Origin: Acidobacteriota bacterium
GTDB taxonomy: Bacteria > Acidobacteriota > Terriglobia > UBA7540
DNA: 5,958 bases
Reading direction: 5' to 3'
Assembly (NCBI GenBank): GCA_021828225.1
Contig: JAKASH010000214.1
Coordinates: 1-5,958 of the forward strand
Under the pieces are notes generated by a model. That model did not search any database. It worked only from the letters and a program-made list of their open reading frames with translations, and was not told where the DNA came from. The position numbers and the translations under genes are program-made. Positions within the stretch are counted from its first letter, which is position 1, and the number at the start of each line of letters is the position of its first letter. Below, piece by piece: positions 1 to 5,750 of this stretch.

Positions 1-395
1 TGGGGGAGACAATCGACTATAAAGCCCGGCGCGCCTATTTCGGGGCTCCAGCGATGTTTGGGGCCGGGATGATCGCCGGTCTGCTCGGCATCGGAGCGGG
101 CGCGGTCAAAGTCCTGATCCACGATCTGATCATGGGACTTCCTCCCAAGGTTTCCACCACAACAAGCAACCTGATCATCGGCGTGACCGCCCTGGCGGGG
201 ACCAGCGTTTACCTGGTCGCCGGCCTGATCAATCCGGGACTGGCCGCGCCGGTTGTCCTCGGAGTCGTGTTGGGCGCTTTCCTGGGCACACGGTTGCTGG
301 TCCGGCTGACCAACCAGGCTATCCGCCGGTTCTTCCTCATTGTCCTGTTGGTTCTGGCCGTCGAAATGCTTGTGCGGGGGGTGCGAGGTGCCTGA
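1..395 (+). CDS. TauE/SafE (TSUP) family permease, C-terminal part
   Basis: The frame is open from the window edge (first full codon at base 3) to a TGA at 393-395, giving 130 residues; the start lies outside the window. The family moves anions such as sulfite, sulfoacetate or other sulfur compounds across the inner membrane; the substrate here cannot be read from sequence. The segment carries the second TSUP repeat: a membrane helix containing AGLLGIGAGAVKV, then the MGLPPKVSTTTSN stretch that matches the family's MG-x-P-x-K-x-x-x-TSN signature, followed by three more hydrophobic helices ending EMLVRGV. About four membrane segments are visible, as expected for the C-terminal half of a roughly 260-280-residue protein. 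The ATG at 54 is internal, since conserved family-like sequence continues upstream of it. The usual GIGGG and KVP are GIGAG and KVL here. The next gene begins at its stop codon, implying translational coupling. Confidence 0.92.
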   Translation, partial: GETIDYKARRAYFGAPAMFGAGMIAGLLGIGAGAVKVLIHDLIMGLPPKVSTTTSNLIIGVTALAGTSVYLVAGLINPGLAAPVVLGVVLGAFLGTRLLVRLTNQAIRRFFLIVLLVLAVEMLVRGVRGA

Positions 396-396
396 A

Positions 397-810
397 ATGG
401 ACTCATCCGAAATCCATGCCGAAACTCATCAGAGCCATGAGGCGGAGCTCCAACTGGACATGGATGTGCTTGTGGGCTACATCCTGCAAATTGGAGTTCT
501 GCTCAGCATGGTACTCGTCGCCGCCGGGCTCTTCTGGACCTGGCTCCGCACTGGCGGGCTCGTGCTCAATTACCACATCACCGGCATGAATCTGTTTGAG
601 TTTGTGGTTTCTGAAGTCCGGTTGGCTCTCCATGGCGCGCTCGGGCCCCGCCTGCTGGTCAATTTGGGCATCACTGCTCTGATGCTGACGCCTTTCGTCC
701 GCGTGGCGGCCTCGGTGGTGTACTTCATAGGAGTCCTCAAGAACTGGAAGTACACGCTGTTCACCGCCTTCGTCCTTGCAGTTCTAACCTATAGCCTCTT
801 CCTGCGATAG
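397..810 (+). CDS. DUF1634 family small membrane protein
   Basis: This is a 137-residue inner-membrane protein of unknown function. It has three predicted membrane helices, at about residues 26-49, 86-111 and 119-136. The second ends in LTPFVRVAASVVYF, the LTPxxRVxxS pattern I associate with DUF1634. DUF1634 genes commonly sit next to TauE/SafE permeases, so a role as an accessory subunit or modulator of that transporter is a reasonable inference, not a demonstrated function. I chose the ATG at 397 because GAGGTG (385-390) lies six bases upstream. An in-frame GTG at 388 is possible and would add three residues and overlap the permease stop. A longer reading from 340 would bury the start deep inside the permease gene and adds no family-like sequence. 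The cytoplasm- or periplasm-facing N-terminus has histidines at 7, 11 and 14. Confidence 0.9.
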   Translation: MDSSEIHAETHQSHEAELQLDMDVLVGYILQIGVLLSMVLVAAGLFWTWLRTGGLVLNYHITGMNLFEFVVSEVRLALHGALGPRLLVNLGITALMLTPFVRVAASVVYFIGVLKNWKYTLFTAFVLAVLTYSLFLR

Positions 811-861
811 CCGGTTTCTGCAAAACTCGTGCCGCCTGCCCTCTTGAGGGAGTTGCGGCTT

Positions 862-908
862 GCCGGGCCGGCCGGATGATTCCGGCCTTTTGCCCGGCGA
901 GCCTTTTT
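862..908 (+). terminator. two-tier hairpin terminator for the TSUP-DUF1634 unit
   Basis: An inner stem GGCCGGA (870-876) pairs with TCCGGCC (881-887) around a TGAT loop and runs straight into TTTT (888-891). An outer stem GCCGGGC (862-868) pairs with GCCCGGC (892-898), enclosing the first. A second run, TTTTT, follows at 904-908. The location, 60 bases after the DUF1634 stop and in a convergent gap, suits intrinsic termination on the + strand. No equivalent T-run follows the hairpin in the - strand direction, so termination of the receptor transcript here is less certain. Confidence 0.65.
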
Positions 909-912
909 GCCT

Positions 913-3900
913 CTAGAAGTGCAATTTGAGCGCGAACTGGAGAATCCTCGGGTCGCCTGCGCTGGTAATCTGGCCAAAGCTGGACGAACTCAGGTTGGTC
1001 GAGGGAGCGTTGAAGTTGGGGTGGTTGAGAACGTTGAAGGCCTCAAACCGCACATCCATCTTCCACCGCTCGGTAAACGAGAGCGTCCGGACCAGAGCTG
1101 CATCAAAGTTGAATCGGCTGGGGGTTCTGAGGCTGTCCCGGGCGAGATCGCCGAACGTGCCGGTCAGGTTGGTCGTAAAGGCCGCCGGGTTCAGGTCCTG
1201 GAAGCAATTGGACTTGTTTGAACAGGCGGTGCGGGACGACAGAAAGAGCGGCGCTCCTACGACCCGATTGGGGCGGTCCTGGCCTTCCGCCGTGAGCGAA
1301 TTGTCCTTGCCGCTCGTCACGTTGATGGCGGTGCCGTTGTTGAAGCTGATGATGGGCGAGAGTTGCCAGTCCTCCGTCAATCGCCGCGTCCACCCGCTGC
1401 CGATGGCGGGGCTTGTGAATACGCCAGAAATGTTGATGATGTGCGTGATGTCGTAATTGCAGTTGCCGTAATCGAGAGCGCGGTTGTAGGGGTCCTGATA
1501 ATAGGAGCCCCTGAGATCACCGTTGAAGTCGCCTTCGCTCAAACAGTGCGAATAGGTGTAGTTGGCAAGCACCGTGTAGTGCTGGCTGAACCGATGCTGC
1601 ACGGACATCAGCAGGGCGTTATAATTGGCGTTCCCACCGTCATCCGCCATATCCACGGAGCCGTAATACTGGCCTTCCGCGGGATTGATCAGATAGAACG
1701 TTCTGCGCAGGCTCGTGTTGCCCGTCGTAGAGCAGGGGCTCGTTCCGGTACCGGGTACGGGCGTTGAGCCGCAATCTTTGCCGGGAATGTAAACAGCCGT
1801 GTTCTGGTCCGCTGTCAGCCACACGTGGGTCGTCTTGTTTCCAATATAGCTGATTGAAGCCATCCAGTTGTTTCTGAACTCCCGTTGGTAACTGACGTTC
1901 CACTGCGCCATGTATGTGGGCTTGATGTGAGGCGGCAGAACGGCATAGAAGGCCGAGGTCGGAAACGCCACATCCGATGGTGGCGGATATGTTCCCGGGA
2001 AGGGATTGCCCCCGGCATAGACGGCCCAGGGATTGTCAAAGGGGCCCGATTGCAGCGCGTTGCAGGAGGCGGCTACGCAGGTTCCGGAAGTCAGGTCGAT
2101 TTGATTGACGATGGGCGGGTTGGACGCCAGCCTTTCTGAGTACCAGACCATCCCGGAATCGTAGAGCAATGCTCCGCCCACCCGGACGCTTTGCTTGCTG
2201 CTGCCTCCGGGATTCCATGCAAGCCCCAGGCGCGGAGCGAAAATGTCCAGCTTGTTATGCGTGAAATTGCTTGTCACGCCGGGGTCGCCATAGAAAAGCG
2301 ATCCCGCAGGGGCGTTGGTGTAGACGCTGCTGGTGGTTCCGGCCAGGAAATTGTCGATATTGAAAACGCTTCCCCGGTGGAACTCATCACTGGGGAAGAG
2401 CATCGGTTCCCAGCGCAATCCCGCGCTTAGGGTCAGGTCCTTCCGGATACGAAAAGTATCCTGAACATAAAGCCCCGGCACGAACTCCCGCAGCGCCACC
2501 TGCTGCGCCCGGCTCTGGCTGAAGGAATTCATGTCACCGAGCATGAAGTCGAGCATGGAGTCGCCGCTGTATTGTCCGTTCCACTTGAAATTGCCGTTCT
2601 GGATGTAACCCGACAATGTGTTGTTTTGCGTGTAAATAAAATCGGCGCCGAAGGCAATCTGGTGCTTGCCATGGATGAGGTTCACGTCTTCGGCAATCTG
2701 GCCTGTATTGACGTTGAAAAAGCCCGGCGCGCAGGTGCTGCATCCCACGTTAAAGGCGTTGCTGATCTGCAGGAGCATGTCGTTGGGCACATAGGTGAAC
2801 ATGTTGACGCCGAGGGTGTTCGCATTGATCATCTGCGGACTGGGGCCGCGGTCATCGCGCCGCCTCGACCAGGTCAAATGGAGCGAATTCATCATGGACG
2901 ACGTCAGGTTGTAGGTGTCGCCCAGGGTGAACATCTGAGCTCTTTCCAGGTTCCCCGTCGTGGTGGTGACCAGGATATTGTTCGCCTCCCAGGGCGCCGG
3001 GGCTCGATAGTCGTCGATGAAATAGCGGCCGAAAAGCTGCTGTTTGCCGCTCACGTTGTAATCCACGCGCCCGATTACCTGGTCATCGTTATTCGGGCCG
3101 GGGATGCCGTAGATCACCTTGCCGCAGGGGTCTAAGGTGGTGGGCAGATACTGCATCAGCTTAACGGCTGCCGCGTTGTAGAGCGTAGGGTCCACTTGCG
3201 AGCCTGCAAAGGGCGCGCCGGTCGCGGGGTTGACGATCGTCCGCGCCCCCTTTGACACACACTGCGCCGATTCCAGGGCGCTCCAGTCGCCGTTCAGAGC
3301 AGCCGGGGTCGGCACATAGGCCGTCGTAGTGGGCGGCGTGGAACGCGTCCGGGTGCCCTGGTAGCCTGCGAAGAAGAACAGCTTGTCTTTCTTGATTGGC
3401 CCGCCGATGGTGCCTCCAAACTGGTTGCGGCGGAGGGTGTCGGGCTTAGCGGCAAAAAAGTTTCGCGCGTTGACGGAGCCGTTGCGAACGAACTCAAACA
3501 GGTCGCCGTGAAACTGGTTGGTGCCGGATTTGGTCACTACGTTCACCGTTGCGCCCGGGTGCACGCCGAACTTCGCCGGCAAGGCGCTGGTGTCAACGCT
3601 GAACTCCTGGATCGCGTCGGGGAACGGGAACGGCAGGTTGACGTTCGAAAAAGTATCCACATTACTGCCGCCGTCCAGCAGGTAATTGGTTCCGTTGGCC
3701 TGCCCCCCTGCCACGGAGACCGTGGTCGAGCTGTAGAAATTCTTGCTCCCGCTCATATCTCCGCCAGGCGCCGTAGCCGCAGCTCCCGAAAGCAGAATAA
3801 GCTGCGTGGCCTGCCGCCCGTTCAGGGGTAGGTCCACGATGCGCCGTTGGTCAATTACCTGGGAGATCGCGGGGCTCTCGGTGGAGACCATCGTGGCGTT

Positions 3901-4278
3901 GGCGCTCACTTCCACCGATTGTGTCACCTGTCCCAATTGCAAGGTCACGTTGATCGAAACGTTGGCTCCGACCTGCAGGCTGATTCCCGTCTGGACGTAG
4001 TTCTTGAATCCGACGGCGCGGACCTCAAGGCGGTAGGGGCCAACGGGCAAATTGGGCAACACGTAGGTCCCGGCGCTTCCTGTCGACGCCGTCCGCACAA
4101 AACCAGTTTCGGTCTGAATCGCTTTGACGGTGGCGGCGGCAATGACCGCGCCGCTCGGGTCCTCGACCAGGCCGCTGATCTGCGCGGTGTTGACCGCTTG
4201 GCCGAAAAGCAAAGCGTTGCTGAAAGCCATGGGCGCAAGGGCGAACAGGATCGCCAGCGCTCTCATAATCTTCCTCAC
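913..4278 (-). CDS. Oar-like TonB-dependent outer-membrane receptor
   Basis: This gene encodes a 1,121-residue outer-membrane receptor expected to import a large substrate using energy from TonB-ExbBD. The substrate is not recognisable; in acidobacteria such receptors are often assigned to polysaccharide or oligosaccharide uptake, but this is not shown here. Counting from the GTG: a signal peptide (about 1-28, basic MRKIMR then a hydrophobic core ending in FGQA), a carboxypeptidase-regulatory-like beta-sandwich (about 32-122, with GLVEDPSGAVI and GTYVLPNLPVGPYRLEV), a plug domain (about 133-255, with LPLNGR at 150-155 and NYLLDGGSNVD at 198-208), then a long barrel starting near NVVTKSGTNQFHGDLFEF. 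It ends in LQFALKLHF, the terminal aromatic expected for BAM-dependent insertion. I chose GTG 4278 because GAGGAGG lies five bases upstream. ATG 4266 would give a shorter signal peptide, and the far-upstream ATG at 4329 has no such site. I could not identify a clear TonB box. The frame is intact. Confidence 0.96.
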   Translation of the reverse strand: MRKIMRALAILFALAPMAFSNALLFGQAVNTAQISGLVEDPSGAVIAAATVKAIQTETGFVRTASTGSAGTYVLPNLPVGPYRLEVRAVGFKNYVQTGISLQVGANVSINVTLQLGQVTQSVEVSANATMVSTESPAISQVIDQRRIVDLPLNGRQATQLILLSGAAATAPGGDMSGSKNFYSSTTVSVAGGQANGTNYLLDGGSNVDTFSNVNLPFPFPDAIQEFSVDTSALPAKFGVHPGATVNVVTKSGTNQFHGDLFEFVRNGSVNARNFFAAKPDTLRRNQFGGTIGGPIKKDKLFFFAGYQGTRTRSTPPTTTAYVPTPAALNGDWSALESAQCVSKGARTIVNPATGAPFAGSQVDPTLYNAAAVKLMQYLPTTLDPCGKVIYGIPGPNNDDQVIGRVDYNVSGKQQLFGRYFIDDYRAPAPWEANNILVTTTTGNLERAQMFTLGDTYNLTSSMMNSLHLTWSRRRDDRGPSPQMINANTLGVNMFTYVPNDMLLQISNAFNVGCSTCAPGFFNVNTGQIAEDVNLIHGKHQIAFGADFIYTQNNTLSGYIQNGNFKWNGQYSGDSMLDFMLGDMNSFSQSRAQQVALREFVPGLYVQDTFRIRKDLTLSAGLRWEPMLFPSDEFHRGSVFNIDNFLAGTTSSVYTNAPAGSLFYGDPGVTSNFTHNKLDIFAPRLGLAWNPGGSSKQSVRVGGALLYDSGMVWYSERLASNPPIVNQIDLTSGTCVAASCNALQSGPFDNPWAVYAGGNPFPGTYPPPSDVAFPTSAFYAVLPPHIKPTYMAQWNVSYQREFRNNWMASISYIGNKTTHVWLTADQNTAVYIPGKDCGSTPVPGTGTSPCSTTGNTSLRRTFYLINPAEGQYYGSVDMADDGGNANYNALLMSVQHRFSQHYTVLANYTYSHCLSEGDFNGDLRGSYYQDPYNRALDYGNCNYDITHIINISGVFTSPAIGSGWTRRLTEDWQLSPIISFNNGTAINVTSGKDNSLTAEGQDRPNRVVGAPLFLSSRTACSNKSNCFQDLNPAAFTTNLTGTFGDLARDSLRTPSRFNFDAALVRTLSFTERWKMDVRFEAFNVLNHPNFNAPSTNLSSSSFGQITSAGDPRILQFALKLHF

Positions 4279-4283
4279 ATGCG

Positions 4284-4290
4284 CCTCCTC
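4284..4290 (-). promoter_or_regulatory. Shine-Dalgarno of the TonB-dependent receptor
   Basis: On the - strand GAGGAGG is followed after five bases by GTG (4278) and after 17 bases by ATG (4266). The spacing favours the GTG, which places a basic MRKIMR in front of the hydrophobic signal-peptide core. Confidence 0.75.
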
Positions 4291-4308
4291 AAGGATTGTG
4301 GATTCGCC

Positions 4309-4329
4309 TTGACAGGCTGTGCCTGTCAA
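4309..4329. promoter_or_regulatory. perfect inverted repeat in the receptor leader (operator or mRNA hairpin)
   Basis: TTGACAGGC (4309-4317) and GCCTGTCAA (4321-4329) are perfect reverse complements separated by three bases. The element ends about 30 bases upstream of the receptor GTG and about 18 bases from its Shine-Dalgarno. As DNA it has the size of a dimeric-repressor operator; as RNA it would form a nine-pair hairpin with a three-base loop. TTGACA also reads as a -35 box on both strands, but I see no good -10 at the right spacing on the - strand. No T-run follows it in the receptor direction, so it is not a typical terminator. Confidence 0.6.
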
Positions 4330-4365
4330 AGGCTGCTGGAATTTTGAGGCTAGATGCAGGACCCG

Positions 4366-4378
4366 GCGCGAACCGGCG
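4366..4378 (+). repeat. 13-bp direct repeat, copy 1
   Basis: GCGCGAACCGGCG occurs here and identically at 4535-4547, 169 bases apart within the same non-coding region and in the same orientation. The function is unknown; possible readings are a duplicated regulator half-site or remnants of a dispersed repeat. Confidence 0.6.
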
Positions 4379-4437
4379 AGCCCGTTGACCGAGAGTCCGC
4401 AGCGAGCAGGCGAACAGTACCAATGCCGAACCGACCA

Positions 4438-4466
4438 ACACTAAAAAGGGACTTCCGATGTGGCAA
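4438..4466 (-). promoter_or_regulatory. weak sigma-70-like promoter candidate for the receptor
   Basis: On the - strand TTGCCA (4466-4461, five of six matches to TTGACA) is followed after 17 bases by TAGTGT (4443-4438, three of six matches to TATAAT). A start near 4431 would give a leader of about 150 bases containing the inverted repeat at 4309-4329, and would put the centre of the CRP-type site near -94. The -10 box is poor, so this is only a candidate. Confidence 0.25.
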
Positions 4467-4517
4467 CAATTTTGGTGCCTGCCATGGAAATTCGCAGTGA
4501 CCCCAACCACACCTGTT

Positions 4518-4533
4518 TGTGACGCCGGTCACA
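4518..4533. promoter_or_regulatory. CRP/FNR-superfamily-type binding site
   Basis: TGTGACGCCGGTCACA matches the CRP core consensus TGTGA-N6-TCACA at all ten specified positions, and the symmetry extends one further pair inward (TGTGAC/GTCACA). It lies about 240 bases upstream of the receptor start and about 115 bases beyond the end of mbfA, so the receptor is the only gene it is well placed to control. Which family member would bind is unknown, because CRP-type half-sites are shared by several regulators. Confidence 0.6.
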
Positions 4534-4534
4534 C

Positions 4535-4547
4535 GCGCGAACCGGCG
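4535..4547 (+). repeat. 13-bp direct repeat, copy 2
   Basis: This is the second identical copy of GCGCGAACCGGCG (see 4366-4378). It begins two bases after the CRP-type palindrome. Its ACCGGCG (4541-4547) is also the reverse complement of CGCCGGT (4523-4529) inside that palindrome, giving a competing seven-pair dyad with an 11-base loop. Confidence 0.6.
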
Positions 4548-4560
4548 CCTTTCGGGGCTT

Positions 4561-4632
4561 TGTAGTGCCTTCCTCCGGCCGCGAAAACACCGCTGCGAAA
4601 GGAAAGGCCGGCGATCACAGATCGCCGCTACA
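4561..4632. repeat. REP-like palindromic intergenic element (candidate)
   Basis: The segment is bounded by TGTAG (4561-4565) and its reverse complement CTACA (4628-4632). It contains the strong hairpin at 4609-4627 plus GGCC-centred arms at 4577-4580 and 4606-4609. Compact, GC-rich, mirrored ends directly behind a gene resemble REP/REPIN-type dispersed elements. The copy number in the genome cannot be seen from this window, so the repeat status is inferred from architecture alone. Confidence 0.35.
4597..4627 (-). terminator. hairpin downstream of mbfA, probable terminator
   Basis: CGGCGATC (4609-4616) and GATCGCCG (4620-4627) form a perfect eight-pair stem with a three-base loop. Its base lies 19 bases after the mbfA TAA. 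In the mbfA direction the stem is followed by GCCTTTCCTTTC, a pyrimidine-rich but not pure T tail. This fits a terminator or a 3'-end stabilising hairpin and suggests that mbfA and the receptor are transcribed separately. Confidence 0.55.
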
Positions 4633-4646
4633 TGTGTTGGCTATCC

Positions 4647-5603
4647 TTACGACTTGCCGATGAGGACGCCGGCGAGGAAGACGAGCGCTCCGCCGAGGAG
4701 AATCTGCACGGCGGCGGAAAAAGCCGGGGTGTCCATGTAGCGGTGGCGCACCCAGGAAATGGTGCTCAACTCCAGCAGGACCACGAAGACGGCGATCGTC
4801 ATAGCAAGGTCGAAGCGGCCGATGAGGAAGGGCAGGGTGTGGCCGATGCCGCCGAGGGTCGTCATAACACCGCAAACGGCCCCGCGAAGCCACGGATGGC
4901 CGCGGCCGGTCAGGTTGCCATCATCGGAGAGCGCTTCGGCAAAGCCCATGCTGATGCCCGCGCCTACCGATGCCGCCAGTCCCACGGTGAAGGCGTCGTG
5001 GCTGCTGAGAGTGGCGAAAGCCGCCGCGAAGATCGGAGCCAGCGTGGAAACTGAGCCATCCATCAGCCCGGCGAGGCCCGGCTGGACGATCTGCAGCACA
5101 AAGAGGCGCCGCTGCGCTTCCGCCTCCTGTTCCTTTTCGCTCGCGCCGAGTTTTTCACGTTCGAGCCTGTCGGCAAGGCGGACGTGCGTCCGTTCCACCT
5201 GAGCGAGGTCGTCCAGCAATTGCCGGATGCCAGCGTCGGAAGTGCGGGCGGCGGCGTGCTCATAGAAGCGGCGTGTTTCCACTTCCATCGCGCTGACCTG
5301 AGTTCGGATCTTCTGCAGATTGAGCGGCTGGATCAGCCAGACAGGCTGCCGCTGGACAAAACCTTTCACGTCCTGGCGGCGAATCAGCGGGATGTGCTCT
5401 CCAAATTTCTGCCGGTAAAGTTCGAGCAGTCGCCGGCGATGGCCGGACTCCTCCTCGCGCATGCCGTCGAACACGGCCGCGGAAGCGGGGAAATCCTTCC
5501 GCAACCCCTCTGCGAGATCATCGTAGATCCGTTCGTCTTCTTCTTCCAGCGAGATGGCGAGCGCCAGGACTTCCTTCTCGGAAAGGCTGCTGAAATCCCT
5601 CAT
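4647..5603 (-). CDS. mbfA: membrane-bound ferritin-like/VIT1 fusion, iron exporter MbfA
   Basis: This is a 318-residue inner-membrane protein of the erythrin-VIT1 type. The family, studied in rhizobia and Agrobacterium, exports iron and protects against iron and peroxide stress; a helical ferritin-like domain binds metal on the cytoplasmic side. The ferritin-like domain spans about 8-150, with candidate ligands E20/E21, E52-S-G-H55, E107 and E137-R-T-H140, so both ExxH motifs are present. A charged linker (about 150-166) leads to the VIT1/CCC1 domain, which has about five helices (near 174-198, 205-225, 239-261, 266-286, 296-316) and the conserved GLMDGSVSTLAP and GFAEALSDDG stretches. The length matches the family (about 320). 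The start at ATG 5603 is fixed by AAGGAGG seven bases upstream. Rhizobial homologues are repressed by Irr; no good Irr box is visible here. The gene follows the porin after 147 bases and appears complete. Confidence 0.95.
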   Translation of the reverse strand: MRDFSSLSEKEVLALAISLEEEDERIYDDLAEGLRKDFPASAAVFDGMREEESGHRRRLLELYRQKFGEHIPLIRRQDVKGFVQRQPVWLIQPLNLQKIRTQVSAMEVETRRFYEHAAARTSDAGIRQLLDDLAQVERTHVRLADRLEREKLGASEKEQEAEAQRRLFVLQIVQPGLAGLMDGSVSTLAPIFAAAFATLSSHDAFTVGLAASVGAGISMGFAEALSDDGNLTGRGHPWLRGAVCGVMTTLGGIGHTLPFLIGRFDLAMTIAVFVVLLELSTISWVRHRYMDTPAFSAAVQILLGGALVFLAGVLIGKS

Positions 5604-5750
5604 CGAAATTCCTCCTTACCGGCACAAGGTGTTTCAAGGGCTCCGTGGGCAAGAGCAGGGAATCAGTCTAAAGGGAACTGAGCCAAATAGCGATGGGTTT
5701 TGCCGCGAGGTGCAGGCGGCGGCTGATCGGAAAAACGCAGAAGAGAGAAT
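5604..5750. other. non-coding gap between the porin and mbfA
   Basis: This 147-base gap is expected to hold the mbfA promoter and the end of the porin transcript. I found no convincing -35/-10 pair and no hairpin followed by a T-run. GCCGC and GCGGC can pair around a 12-base loop near 5703-5724, but AAAA rather than T follows on the porin strand. Confidence 0.5.
5611..5617 (-). promoter_or_regulatory. Shine-Dalgarno of mbfA
   Basis: AAGGAGG on the - strand lies seven bases before the ATG at 5603. It is a near-perfect match to the anti-Shine-Dalgarno sequence, predicting efficient translation and fixing the start. Confidence 0.85.

Larger units (their letters stand above)
4279..4646. other. 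368-base non-coding region between mbfA and the receptor
   Basis: I see no convincing gene in this stretch; the short open frames in it lack family resemblance and good ribosome-binding sites. It holds, from the receptor side: a 9+9 inverted repeat (4309-4329), one copy of a 13-bp repeat (4366-4378), a weak promoter candidate (4438-4466), a CRP-type palindrome (4518-4533), the second 13-bp copy (4535-4547), and a terminator/REP-like element behind mbfA (4561-4632). It must include the receptor's promoter unless that gene is co-transcribed with mbfA. Confidence 0.8.

Noticed and set aside
2572..3135. A 187-residue + strand open frame opposite the receptor
   Set aside because: It is antisense to a clearly real gene with strong domain content, and its translation shows no family resemblance; it is a shadow of the receptor's codon usage, as are the other + strand frames in 907-4347.
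913..4278. Assigning the receptor as a siderophore or iron receptor because mbfA is adjacent
   Set aside because: The N-terminal carboxypeptidase-regulatory-like domain and Oar-like barrel give no siderophore signature, and the two genes are separated by a probable terminator and 368 bases.
4309..4329. Reading TTGACA in the leader palindrome as the receptor's -35 box
   Set aside because: At 17-bp spacing on the - strand the would-be -10 is CGAATC, which does not resemble TATAAT, and the start would fall almost at the Shine-Dalgarno.
4289..4510. A 73-residue open frame on the - strand upstream of the receptor
   Set aside because: It has no recognisable family, no good ribosome-binding site, and it overlaps the receptor's Shine-Dalgarno and leader palindrome; it looks like chance openness in GC-rich DNA.
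5656..5672. Possible Irr box (TTTAGA-containing) upstream of mbfA on the - strand
   Set aside because: One half resembles TTTAGAA, but the other half matches the inverted consensus poorly, and Irr is not expected in an acidobacterium-like genome.
4632..5681. Several + strand open frames opposite mbfA
   Set aside because: mbfA on the - strand is unambiguous over its whole length; the opposing translations are low-complexity, charged, and lack family features.
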